The notes below the pieces were generated by a model. It was not told where the DNA came from, made no database searches, and saw nothing but the letters and a program-made list of their open reading frames with translations. The position numbers and the translations under genes were made by a program. From JABAQJ01 sp046327745 (GTDB taxonomy: Bacteria > Gemmatimonadota > Gemmatimonadetes > Gemmatimonadales > Gemmatimonadaceae): a stretch of 64,000 nt of DNA. The stretch covers positions 1 through 64,000 of the forward strand of contig JAXLXV010000028.1 in NCBI GenBank assembly GCA_046327745.1, written 5' to 3'. This document shows positions 19,396-28,279 of the stretch, in pieces (positions within the stretch are counted from its first letter, which is position 1; each line of letters opens with the position of its first letter).

Positions 19396-20028
19396 ATGCC
19401 ATACACTCGATGGGTAGCCTGCGCCGCGCTGATTGCGGCGACGGCCTGCGCCAGTGACTCACCGACGAGAATTCCCGCAGGCCAAGGGATGGTCAGCATC
19501 CAGCTGACCGACGCACCCTTCCCGTTCGACTCCGTCAAAAGCGTCGACATCTTCGTCATTCGCATTGACGCCAAACTCGCGGATGCAGATTCCGCCGAAT
19601 GCGAGCGGCACTTGGGAGACACCGAGAAGGATTCGTCCGATTGGGTCACGTTGGCTGAGCCGAATCGTTCGATCGACCTCGTGGCCCTACGCGGCGGCAA
19701 GGTAAGCGACATCGGCCAGAAGGCCTTGCCCGTTGGCACCTACCGATCGCTTCGATTGGTCATCGATCCGTCGAAGTCGTCGATCACGCTCAAGAACGGG
19801 ATCGTGCTCACGCGCACCAGCCTGCCGGCAGTCTACTTCCCCAGCGCAGCGCGATCGGGCATAAAGGTGAAGCTGACGAAGCCAATCGAGGTCACTGAAG
19901 GCAACGCGTCCACATTGCTCATTGACTTCAGCCTCGACGAGTCGTTCGTCATCGTCGGCAAGTCGATTCAGCGCTTTGGTCTGCTGTTCCGTCCGGTCAT
20001 TCGCGCCACGATCTCCGCTGGCGCCTGA
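19396..20028 (+). CDS. DUF4382 lipoprotein
   Basis: A 210-residue exported lipoprotein; the leader ends ALIAATACAS, a lipobox with Cys about residue 18. The rest matches DUF4382, a beta-sandwich domain: it opens GMVSIQLTDAPFPFDSVKSVDIFV and ends in alternating strands (STLLIDFSLDESFVIV). Family proteins are usually surface or periplasmic carbohydrate-associated proteins of unknown role. A strong GGAGG lies about 5 bases before the ATG, in contrast to nearby genes with no such site. It is transcribed alone and ends in a good terminator. Confidence 0.85.
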   Translation: MPYTRWVACAALIAATACASDSPTRIPAGQGMVSIQLTDAPFPFDSVKSVDIFVIRIDAKLADADSAECERHLGDTEKDSSDWVTLAEPNRSIDLVALRGGKVSDIGQKALPVGTYRSLRLVIDPSKSSITLKNGIVLTRTSLPAVYFPSAARSGIKVKLTKPIEVTEGNASTLLIDFSLDESFVIVGKSIQRFGLLFRPVIRATISAGA

Positions 20029-20046
20029 TCCACCACAGGTTCCGCG

Positions 20047-20084
20047 AACGAGGGAGCGCCCAAACGGCGTCTCCCTCGTTTTGC
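20047..20084 (+). terminator. Intrinsic terminator after the DUF4382 gene
   Basis: Arms 20047-20060 and 20066-20080 pair over 14 bases with one bulged T around the loop CAAAC, and the right arm runs directly into TTTTG. It sits 19 bases after the stop at 20028 and faces the convergent binding-protein gene. Confidence 0.8.
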
Positions 20085-20091
20085 GTTCTGG

Positions 20092-20988
20092 CTACTTCGT
20101 GATGGTACGTGTCGGCAGGGTGACGCGATGCGGTACCGTCTCTCCCTTCAGGATCTTCGCCGCCATGTCCACGGCTTCGGTGCCGCCCGTAGGATAGACG
20201 AAGGTGGCGGCCAGCTTGCCATCCTTCACCGCTTGCTCACCGCCATCCAAGCCAGGAAGCCCGTCGATGCCGATGAACTTCATTTCGGTGTCGCGCCCCT
20301 TGGCCTTCGCGGCAAGGTATGCGCCCACCGCCATCGGATCGTTGTGCGCGTAGACCAAGTCGATATGCGGGTGCGCCGACAGCGCGGCTTCCATCTGGCT
20401 CATCGCCTCTTCCCGCAGCCAGTTGGCCACGGGATCGTGAATGATCTTGATCCCGGGAAATGCGGCGATGGCCTCGCGGAATCCTTCACTGCGGTCTCGC
20501 GCGGGGGTCGACCCCGGCAATCCCTTGATCTCAATGACGTCGCCCTTACCGCTGAGGAGTTTCGCCGCGAACTCACCCGCCGCCTTGCCGATTTCACGGT
20601 TGTTGGCGCCGATAAAGGTCGTGTAGGTATCGCCCTCGATCTCGCGGTCCAGCACAATGACGGGGATCTTCGCTTCGAAGGCCCGTCGGACCACTGGCGT
20701 CAACGGCTTGGCCTCGTTAGGCGAAATGATGAGCAGGTCGATCTTCTGGCGCAGGAAGTTCTCGACGTCGGCGACCTGCTTGGCGTTGTCTTGCTGGGCG
20801 TCGGCGTACACGAACTCCAGGTCGGGATAGTCTTTCGCCCGCTTCTCCACCTCGGCATTCATCGCTACACGCCACGGTTCGCCAAGGTTGGCCTGCGAAA
20901 ATCCGATTAGGAACTTCCCCTTCTGCTGTCGCCCGCAGGACCCCGCCGTCACCACCAACAAGGCCAGCGCGACGCCACGCATCCACAT
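20092..20988 (-). CDS. Sugar ABC transporter substrate-binding lipoprotein (RbsB type)
   Basis: A 298-residue periplasmic binding protein of the ribose/galactose (peripla_BP_4) group. The leader LALLVVTAGSCGRQ is a lipobox. Diagnostic blocks are IGFSQANLGEPWR, LLIISPNEAKPLTPVVRRA, IPVIVLDREI, YAHNDPMAVGAYLAAKAKG and GIDGLPGLDGG. It delivers a sugar to the fused ATPase-permease gene 19 bases upstream in the same operon. I chose the ATG at 20988 because the longer frame from 21078 overlaps the 3' end of the transporter gene and has no signal. The bound sugar is unknown. Confidence 0.9.
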   Translation of the reverse strand: MWMRGVALALLVVTAGSCGRQQKGKFLIGFSQANLGEPWRVAMNAEVEKRAKDYPDLEFVYADAQQDNAKQVADVENFLRQKIDLLIISPNEAKPLTPVVRRAFEAKIPVIVLDREIEGDTYTTFIGANNREIGKAAGEFAAKLLSGKGDVIEIKGLPGSTPARDRSEGFREAIAAFPGIKIIHDPVANWLREEAMSQMEAALSAHPHIDLVYAHNDPMAVGAYLAAKAKGRDTEMKFIGIDGLPGLDGGEQAVKDGKLAATFVYPTGGTEAVDMAAKILKGETVPHRVTLPTRTITK

Positions 20989-21007
20989 GCGCAGCTGGCG
21001 AACGCGG

Positions 21008-23551
21008 TCAGCGCCGGCGCTGCAGCCAGACCGCGCCAAGAATGATGATGCCCTTGAGGATGAGCTGAAGATTTGCATCGACGTTATTAAGCCCCATGCT
21101 GTTGTTGATGATCCCGATGATCAGAATGCCCACCAGCGTTCCCGCGACGCTGCCTACACCGCCTCGTAACGGCGTCCCGCCGATGACCACCGCGGCAATG
21201 GCATCCAGCTCGTAAGCCACCCCGTCATTCGGGTTGCCCTGCTCCAACTGCGCGCAATGTATCAGTCCGGCCAGCGCCGCCAGCGTCCCGCATAACACAT
21301 ACACGGCGGTCGTGTGCCACGCCACGCGAACGCCGGCCAAACGCGCCGCGGACTCGTTGTCGCCAATGGCATACAGGTAGCGACCACCGCGCGTGCGTGT
21401 GAGAAGCACGTGGGCAGCCAGCACCGTGAGAAGGAAGATCACAGCGGGCATGGGGACATTCGGCAAGACGGGGGCCGCGACGCGGTGAACGCTCTCTGGC
21501 GCACCGCCCGCCCCGAATCCCAGTGGGATCGCCGTCCCGCCGCTCACGTACCGCGCGACGCCGCGCGCCGCACTCATGGTCGCCAGTGTCGCAATGAATG
21601 CTGGCAGTTTCCATCGCGCGATGACGGTCCCGTTGAGCAGACCCCACAACGCCCCGACTGCCAACACGATCAGCAGCGTGACACCAAGCCCGGCACCAGT
21701 CTGCATGAACAGGTACGCGGACAACGTCGCACCCAGCGCCAACATGGAGCCCACGGACAGGTCGATCCCGCCGGCAATGACCACGGCGGTCATGCCCACG
21801 GCCAGAATGCCCTTCTCGGCCACCTGCCGCAGGATGTCACTCAGGTTCCCCAGATCAAGGAACACAGGACGTCCGCCTCGCACCGGTGAGGTGACGATCG
21901 CCAGCAGCAACACCGCCATCAGACCCAACAGGTGTGAGGCGCCACGTAGCCGTTCTCGCCATCCTGGTCCTGAGGGCGCGCCACCGCCGCCGGCGGGACG
22001 CATCCTTTCTGGCGTGCGATCGGGCGTCGCCGCGTGTGTGCCGCTGGCCGCGGCAGCCAGGATCTTCTCCTCAGACGCCTCGTCGTGATGCAGCTCGGCC
22101 GTGATTCGACCATCCCGGAAGACGAGAATGCGGTGACACTGGGTCAGTACTTCCGACAGCTCGGACGATGCCATGACGATCCCGTAGCCCTGCTGGGCCA
22201 ACCGGCGAAGCTCCTCGTACAACTCCGACTTGGCCGCCAGGTCAATCCCGCGCGTGGGCTCGTCCAACAGCAGGACCTTGGGCGCCGCGAACATGGCGCG
22301 CGCCAACAACGCCTTCTGTTGATTGCCGCCACTCAGGGTCTCCATCGGGACCAGATCCGAAGCCGCGCGCACGCCAGTCGCGCGCGTGAACTCCTGCGAC
22401 GCTTGACGCTCGCGACCACGGTCGATGAAGCCCGCGCGCGAGACCTGTGGGAGAGACGAAATCGAGACGTTGGATCGGACCGAGTGCTTCGGCAGGATCC
22501 CCTGTGCCTTCCGTTCTTCCGGCAGCATCACCAGTCCGGCAGCACGGGCCTCAGCGGGCGAGATGGGTTGATAGGGTTGGCCATTCAGCCGAAGACGTCC
22601 GCTCACCCCACGTTCCACCGCACCAGCGATCGCCAGCAAGGTTTCTGAGCGTCCGGCACCGATCAATCCGGCCAGCCCAACGATCTCGCCACGGCGGACA
22701 GAGAATGAGATGTCACGCAGACGGAAGCCATCTGGCCGCGTGGGGTCAGCCAGCGCGAGCGAGTCCACCTGCAGGACCTCGGGTGCATCAGGTGCAACCG
22801 GCGTCAGGGTCGCCGGAGCGATCGTGCGCCCGACCATCAGGCGGACCATCTCCGCTTCGCTCACCCCTTCGGCCGGACAGGTGGTGACCCACGCCCCATC
22901 GCGCAAGACGGTGATCCGGTCGGCGAGCCGCCGCACCTCGTCCAGCTTGTGCGTGATGTAGACGATACCCGTGCCGCGTTCGGTGAGCCGGGTGACAATC
23001 GAGGCTAACCGGTCAGCGTCCGCAGTCCCTAACGAGGCCGTCGGTTCGTCCATGAAGAGGCAGCGCGCGCGCAAACCCAGGGCGCGGGCAATGGCCACGA
23101 GCTGACGCTCCCCAGCGCCCAGGGACGCCACCGTGGCGTCCGGCGAGATGTCGCCCGCCCCAAGCTCCTGCAGCACCTCGGCGGCCCGTTGCCGGTGCGC
23201 CGCCCGATCGACCAACCGCCCCGGTCCAACGCTCTCGTGTCCTAACGCGATATTTTCGGCCACGGTGAGCGAACTCACCAGCTGCAACTCCTGCGGGATG
23301 ACGGCAATCCCATCGGCCAGCGCGTCGCGAGGCGACGCATAGTGGCGGGGGGCACCGTCCACCACCACCTCGCCCTCCGTCGGTCGCTGTTCACCGGAGA
23401 GAATGCGCACCAACGTGGACTTCCCCGCCCCATTCTCGCCGAGCAATGCGTGGACCTCGCCAGCTCGTACATCGAAGGACACCCCTGACAGCGCCTGGAC
23501 GCCGGGGAACCGCATGCCCAGCCCCCGTCCCTCAACCAGTGGCGGCGTCAT
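21008..23551 (-). CDS. Fused ribose-type ABC ATPase and permease (RbsA-RbsC in one chain)
   Basis: An 847-residue protein joining two parts that are normally separate genes. Residues 1-500 are an RbsA-like double ATPase. Domain 1 has Walker A GENGAGKST (38-46), signature LGAGERQ (144-150) and Walker B FMDEP. Domain 2 has the usual degenerate Walker A GLIGAGRSE (296-303), signature LSGGNQQ (406-412) and Walker B LLLDEP. A Gly/Pro/Arg-rich linker at about 505-535 leads into an RbsC-like permease with 8-10 helices, including GGIDLSVGSMLALG. Stop and frame are clean throughout, so this is a real fusion. Its ATG overlaps the isomerase stop by 4 bases. Confidence 0.93.
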   Translation of the reverse strand: MTPPLVEGRGLGMRFPGVQALSGVSFDVRAGEVHALLGENGAGKSTLVRILSGEQRPTEGEVVVDGAPRHYASPRDALADGIAVIPQELQLVSSLTVAENIALGHESVGPGRLVDRAAHRQRAAEVLQELGAGDISPDATVASLGAGERQLVAIARALGLRARCLFMDEPTASLGTADADRLASIVTRLTERGTGIVYITHKLDEVRRLADRITVLRDGAWVTTCPAEGVSEAEMVRLMVGRTIAPATLTPVAPDAPEVLQVDSLALADPTRPDGFRLRDISFSVRRGEIVGLAGLIGAGRSETLLAIAGAVERGVSGRLRLNGQPYQPISPAEARAAGLVMLPEERKAQGILPKHSVRSNVSISSLPQVSRAGFIDRGRERQASQEFTRATGVRAASDLVPMETLSGGNQQKALLARAMFAAPKVLLLDEPTRGIDLAAKSELYEELRRLAQQGYGIVMASSELSEVLTQCHRILVFRDGRITAELHHDEASEEKILAAAASGTHAATPDRTPERMRPAGGGGAPSGPGWRERLRGASHLLGLMAVLLLAIVTSPVRGGRPVFLDLGNLSDILRQVAEKGILAVGMTAVVIAGGIDLSVGSMLALGATLSAYLFMQTGAGLGVTLLIVLAVGALWGLLNGTVIARWKLPAFIATLATMSAARGVARYVSGGTAIPLGFGAGGAPESVHRVAAPVLPNVPMPAVIFLLTVLAAHVLLTRTRGGRYLYAIGDNESAARLAGVRVAWHTTAVYVLCGTLAALAGLIHCAQLEQGNPNDGVAYELDAIAAVVIGGTPLRGGVGSVAGTLVGILIIGIINNSMGLNNVDANLQLILKGIIILGAVWLQRRR

Positions 23552-25224
23552 TCGCTCGGACGCATGGCGGTCTGCTGGTGGCGACTCAGCTCATCGTCAA
23601 AATCCCCGCACAGGGTGACCCGAATGCCTAACGCTTGCGCCATGGTCGCCTTGCGGACCAGGGCCCGCCGGGCGCCGTCGGCATCTGGCGCGTACGCCAC
23701 GTGGATGTGATTTGCCTGGTGTTTGGCCATCAACTGGTCGCGCGACACGCCGTACAGCACCGCGTGCATCAGGGGCCACTGCGACGTCGTGGCCGCCCAA
23801 CGACGCTGCGTTTCGGCGTTCGACAGCTGCACCACGCCCCCGCGGCCAATGTCCATGTGCAACAAGTCGTCGGCAACGTAAATGCGGCTCCACACGATTT
23901 CGCCCGGCTTGCTCACTCCCTTGAGCGTCGAGCCACCCTTCGGAAAGTACATCGGGGGTTGCCGCTCGCCCGTGGCGCCATTGTACCCGTCGATGAAGTG
24001 ACTCGCCGGAGCCGCTCCAGAAATCTCGAACACCCATACGAACTCGTTCACGCCAGACTCCTCCACCGGCGCTCCCCACCGCACGTCATGCAACGTATTC
24101 GAAGGGTCGAAGCCCAAGTCCCGCCAGAGCCGATCCGTCATGAGAGCGTCCAGGCCGGCACACTCGTCTACTTCGTTGAAGTGCGGAACGGCGCGCCCGT
24201 CAAAAAGGACGCTGCCGTCGGCTCCAATAACCGGCGGACGATCCGGATTGTTGAGCAACCCCTCCGTCAGGTCACTGGCCACGCACGTGTCTTTCAACCC
24301 CTGCTGGTACTGGATGCCGATGGCCGCGCATCCGAATTCATGCGCCATGCGGACGGCGGCGTCGTACATTTTGAGCCCTTCCAGCACTTGACGCCGCGTA
24401 AGGTCCGTCGCCTCGTCGGCGCCCAGCACAAAGTGCATGCCGCGGTCCAGCAACCAGTCGTAGTGTGCATTCGCCGTTGCATCTGGCACGCGCTGCATGG
24501 CAGCAAACAAGGCGCTTTGGCTCAAACGCTCCTTGAACACGCCCGTCCGGTGCAACACTTGATCGGGGATGATGGCGTTGTACATCCCCATGCATCCTTC
24601 GTCGAACACCCCAAGGATCGCCTGCTCGCGACGCAGGGCAGCGCCCACTTGTTCGCCGTGCGCCCGATCGAGTGCGTACGCGGGCCCAAACGTTGCACCC
24701 GTCACCGGACGTGCATGCGACGTGTCATGCACGATGTGGCCGGTTTGAAGCCACTCACGCAGCGCGTTCAGCGCGAAGTCGTCCGTGAAGTCCTCGCTCC
24801 AGATCGAGCTATAGCGCACGCCGGCCTTGGTGAGCGAGCCGTTCAGGTTGAGCAAGCCGACCAACCCGGGCCATTGCCCGCTCCAGTTGGCCAGCGTCAG
24901 GATAGGTCCGCGATGCTTGGTGAGTCCGGGAAGGACATGGCTGGAGTACTGCCACACTGCCTCTGCCACAATCAGCGGCGCATCGAGCGGAATGGAGCGA
25001 AAGACCTCCATCCCCCGCGCCTGCCCATCAATGAAGCCGTGTCCCTTGACGGCGTCCACGGCGTGACCGCGCGTCACCTGGCGCCCCAAGGCGGCGAACG
25101 TCTGCACCACTGTAGCCTCAAGGGCCGCCTGGGCGGGCCAGCAGACTCGGTTCGCGCTCAGTCGCGAATCGCCGCTGGCGACAAGAATGATGTCGCCCTC
25201 GGAGGGCGGAGGAGCACCGGTCAT
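23548..25224 (-). CDS. L-fucose/L-arabinose isomerase-like protein
   Basis: A 558-residue cytoplasmic protein that resembles the FucI/AraA superfamily of aldose-ketose isomerases (COG2407-like). Supporting blocks are ILTLANWSGQWPGLVGLLNLN, FDEGCMGMYNAI, FGCAAIGIQYQQGLKDT and FNEVDECAGLDALM; the buried Glu and Asp residues fit the metal-binding pattern of the family, but I cannot align the full active site by eye. It is the first gene of an operon with the fused ABC importer and binding protein, so it probably converts the imported sugar. There is no kinase or aldolase in the operon. It could instead be a related isomerase of unknown substrate. Confidence 0.6.
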   Translation of the reverse strand: MTGAPPPSEGDIILVASGDSRLSANRVCWPAQAALEATVVQTFAALGRQVTRGHAVDAVKGHGFIDGQARGMEVFRSIPLDAPLIVAEAVWQYSSHVLPGLTKHRGPILTLANWSGQWPGLVGLLNLNGSLTKAGVRYSSIWSEDFTDDFALNALREWLQTGHIVHDTSHARPVTGATFGPAYALDRAHGEQVGAALRREQAILGVFDEGCMGMYNAIIPDQVLHRTGVFKERLSQSALFAAMQRVPDATANAHYDWLLDRGMHFVLGADEATDLTRRQVLEGLKMYDAAVRMAHEFGCAAIGIQYQQGLKDTCVASDLTEGLLNNPDRPPVIGADGSVLFDGRAVPHFNEVDECAGLDALMTDRLWRDLGFDPSNTLHDVRWGAPVEESGVNEFVWVFEISGAAPASHFIDGYNGATGERQPPMYFPKGGSTLKGVSKPGEIVWSRIYVADDLLHMDIGRGGVVQLSNAETQRRWAATTSQWPLMHAVLYGVSRDQLMAKHQANHIHVAYAPDADGARRALVRKATMAQALGIRVTLCGDFDDELSRHQQTAMRPSE

Positions 25225-25293
25225 CGTTCGGCGGGCAGGTACAGGAATGCTACGACGGCGTTGCAGCGGACGCGGGAATAGATGACGTGAACG

Positions 25294-28062
25294 CTACCGT
25301 CGCAAGTCGCGGTTCTTCTCCTCTCGCTCGTCATCTTCCAGGTCCACAGACAGCGGGAAGAACAGCGAACGCTTGACTCCCGGATAGGCCACGGACCACC
25401 CCTTGGCCTCGTGCCACAAAATGCGGTTCAGTCGATCGCTTGGCGCCGCGTCGGGAATATCAAAGCGCATTCGGCTGGAGGCCAACGCTGCCTGCCGGCG
25501 CTCCGCCGCATGCGGCCCAGAAATCGACCCGACGCGCACGTTGCGTTCATCCAGGGGGATGCGCGGTGCCAGCGCCACGAAGGGCCGTAGGTCGGGCCGG
25601 GCTCCATCCGGAACGAACGCTCGGCGCATGTCGGTCGCCGTCAGGTCGAACAGACTCAGGGCCGGCAATCCCAGCATCAATTCGATCGTCTTGACCATGC
25701 TGGGTTGGTTGTAAAACGTGCTGTCGATCACCCCGCGCCGTGCCCACGGTGAAATCGCCAACGCCACGGTACGGTGACCATCGATGTGGTCCACGCCATC
25801 CTGTGCGTCGTCCTCCACGACCAGGATCGCCATGGATGGCCAGAATTTGGAGTGGGAGAGCCGGTCGACCATCATGCCTAGTGCGTGATCATTGTCCGCG
25901 ACACACGCTCGCGGAGTGCACCACCCTGGATTCGTTCCCACGGTGTGATCGCTCGGCAGGATGATCATTACCAGGTGCGGCATGGTCCCCGAGTTCTCCC
26001 ATTCACCAATGTGGTCCAGCACCACCTCGGCCTTCACCACATCCGGGACTTCTTGGGTCCAACCCGGATATTCGCGCACCAAGGCACGATCGAGCGACGG
26101 GATCTCCGACTTCGTGCGGTACATCGTTTTGAGCACCCCACGGAAATACGAAGACGGTTGTTTTGGCTGACGGAGCCACTGTTCCATCAGGTTTGCACGC
26201 ACGCGCGGCAGCGAATCGGACGGCGCTGGCGCATACTCGCCAAAGACCTGCACGTGCTTGCCACTCGCCTGCGCCGTCTCCCAGAGAAATCCGCCCGCCG
26301 AATAGGTCAGCGGATCATTCCCTTCGGACGGATAGCTTCGCCCTTCGTACAGGGGCCACATCGGATACTCCGTCTCATTGGCCTGCGTGAGCCATTGGTG
26401 CCCGTCCGCCGAATTCCCTCCGGATGCGAAGAAATGATCGAACAGCACAAACTGCTCGGCCAACGCGTGCGCGTTCGGCGTGACGTCCCGACCGTACATC
26501 GTGAGGCTGCTATCGCTGGCGCCCTTACCGATGTCGCCGAGGACCTGATCGTACGTTCGGTTCTCGCGAATGATGAACACCACATGCTGTACAGCCGAAG
26601 GCTCGCCCGGTCGTTCCGGCACCGCGCGCCGCGGTGCGCCACTGCGCGCGGCGACCGGGTACCCGGAGGCATCGGTTGACCCCATGAGAGCGAGGCGGTT
26701 GTTCGCGGCCACCGCCGTGGTATATGCGGCTCGCTGCGACTCCGTCGGGACCTCTATGACGTTCACCGAACCGCGATAGGCATGGACATACCTCCCCGAC
26801 CGTCCGCCGGCTCCGCCGGGCTTGCCGTCACCCGATCCACGGCCAAAGAGCGAGCCTACCACCAGGTATCGCCCATCGGCACTCGCGTCGACCGACGTTG
26901 GATACCAACCCGTTGGAATGAGCCCCTGCAGTGTGCCGAGCGGACCAGTGGCGCTTTCGGCGTCCGACAGCTCATACATCGCCACGGCGTTCACGCCACC
27001 TAACGTCACGTAGAGCCGCCGGCCGTCCGGGGCCAAGGCCACGGCGGTGGGCGCCAGACCGATGCGCTGCTCCTTGAACGGCTTGATCGGGATCCGACCC
27101 AACACGCGCTCCGACCCGGCACGCGTATCGATCACCGCCACCGCGTCATCGTTCCCCTCGGCCAGGTACAACCGCTCGCGCTGACGGTCCCACGCCAGTC
27201 CCGTGGGATGCCGCCCGACCGCGAGCGTCAGTGTGACCTTGCCGCTCGCCAGATCCACTCGGGAAACGCTCCCTGGCGCCGCCAGACCACGATCATCGAT
27301 GCGCACCCGTTCCGCCCGGGCATCGCAGCACTGGCTGGCTGAGCGATCGCCAACACGTGGCGACGGTCCACCTAACGATGACACCCAGGCCGTCGATCCG
27401 TCGCGGGCAATCACCGCGTCAATCGGCGCCACACCAACCGCCACCGTCGTCAGGACCGAGTCACGGTCGGCATCCAAAATGGCCAGCTGGTCATTGGCGG
27501 GTAGCGTGACCACCGCCAGGCGACGACCGCCCCACCCTGAGCCACCTGTCGCGGCCACCGCCGGATTCCCCGCCATAAAGTCGCCGATTGGTCCCGAGGA
27601 GCGCGCCGACCACGACTCGCCGCGCGCACTCGCGGGGATCACATGCAACTGCGTGAGAGCACCGGCCGACAGCGTGCCGGCGCCCGGTAGTCGGTTGACC
27701 GTTGCGCCTGACGGAATACGCCCCACTGAAGATACATAGGCGGCTCCAGTCACTGGGTCAACGCTGACACCGTGGACTCCGGCCCGACCGTCGAAGGCGA
27801 CGCGCGCAACTACGCGATTCTGCACCCAATCCAGCAAGAATGCGCCGCCTGTGACAGCCACCCACACGTGCCCTGCCTCCGCGGCGAAGCGCGTTCCCGT
27901 CACGCGCCCCTCAAACACCGACTGAAGACCCGCCGGATTGACTTGCTGATTTGTGGCGATCACTCCGGGGTCCGGTAGCTCACGGCGCGGAGGAGTGGCT
28001 TGCTGCGCAGCCAGCATGGTGCCGCTGCCGACCAGCAGACTCAGAGCGAGAAGGTGGCGCAT
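25294..28062 (-). CDS. YncE-like beta-propeller fused to phosphoesterase
   Basis: A 922-residue exported protein. The signal peptide is MRHLLALSLLVGSGTMLAAQ, which sets the start at 28062. Residues of roughly 40-440 form a YVTN/YncE beta-propeller with repeats such as AVIDTRAGSERVLGRI and LAPDGRRLYVTLGG. The second half, from about residue 480, is a phosphoesterase/alkaline phosphatase-superfamily domain (HVVFIIRENRTYDQVLGD, ASGGNSADGHQW, MAILVVEDDAQDGVDHIDGHR) with the metal residues of the PlcC-like group. This two-domain layout is known in soil bacteria; the substrate is unproven, possibly a phosphate ester or phospholipid. It is on its own, 69 bases before the isomerase operon. Confidence 0.88.
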   Translation of the reverse strand: MRHLLALSLLVGSGTMLAAQQATPPRRELPDPGVIATNQQVNPAGLQSVFEGRVTGTRFAAEAGHVWVAVTGGAFLLDWVQNRVVARVAFDGRAGVHGVSVDPVTGAAYVSSVGRIPSGATVNRLPGAGTLSAGALTQLHVIPASARGESWSARSSGPIGDFMAGNPAVAATGGSGWGGRRLAVVTLPANDQLAILDADRDSVLTTVAVGVAPIDAVIARDGSTAWVSSLGGPSPRVGDRSASQCCDARAERVRIDDRGLAAPGSVSRVDLASGKVTLTLAVGRHPTGLAWDRQRERLYLAEGNDDAVAVIDTRAGSERVLGRIPIKPFKEQRIGLAPTAVALAPDGRRLYVTLGGVNAVAMYELSDAESATGPLGTLQGLIPTGWYPTSVDASADGRYLVVGSLFGRGSGDGKPGGAGGRSGRYVHAYRGSVNVIEVPTESQRAAYTTAVAANNRLALMGSTDASGYPVAARSGAPRRAVPERPGEPSAVQHVVFIIRENRTYDQVLGDIGKGASDSSLTMYGRDVTPNAHALAEQFVLFDHFFASGGNSADGHQWLTQANETEYPMWPLYEGRSYPSEGNDPLTYSAGGFLWETAQASGKHVQVFGEYAPAPSDSLPRVRANLMEQWLRQPKQPSSYFRGVLKTMYRTKSEIPSLDRALVREYPGWTQEVPDVVKAEVVLDHIGEWENSGTMPHLVMIILPSDHTVGTNPGWCTPRACVADNDHALGMMVDRLSHSKFWPSMAILVVEDDAQDGVDHIDGHRTVALAISPWARRGVIDSTFYNQPSMVKTIELMLGLPALSLFDLTATDMRRAFVPDGARPDLRPFVALAPRIPLDERNVRVGSISGPHAAERRQAALASSRMRFDIPDAAPSDRLNRILWHEAKGWSVAYPGVKRSLFFPLSVDLEDDEREEKNRDLRR

Positions 28063-28220
28063 GCCGCGAAGGTAGCGCGCCAATGCGCCCCCACGCGAGC
28101 TGTCACCCCACTTTGCCACGAGAGCGTGACACGGTCAGCTAACCCGTCCCCATCTCGTGAATCCGTTGCGCGGCACGCCAATCCGACCCGGCTCTCGACA
28201 GTCTGGCCCTGAGATACCCC

Positions 28221-28260
28221 ACAAAGAAAAAGCCCGGCACCATCGTTAGGTCGCCGGGCT
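28221..28260 (-). terminator. Intrinsic terminator of the zinc-ribbon/SH3 gene
   Basis: On the minus strand a perfect 8-bp stem (28260-28253 with 28238-28231) is followed by TTTTTCTTTG. The 14-base loop holds one copy of the CCTAACG heptamer. It sits 20 bases after the stop at 28280. Confidence 0.88.
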
Positions 28261-28279
28261 CGTCAGCAATGCAGGCAGG

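Noticed and set aside
23635..25281. A 548-residue plus-strand open frame
   Set aside because: Antisense to the FucI-like gene, with composition typical of a shadow frame in high-GC DNA.
28063..28220. Promoter for the YncE/phosphoesterase gene (TACCTT six bases before its ATG)
   Set aside because: No -35 hexamer at an acceptable spacing; the nearest GTGACA is 26 bases away.
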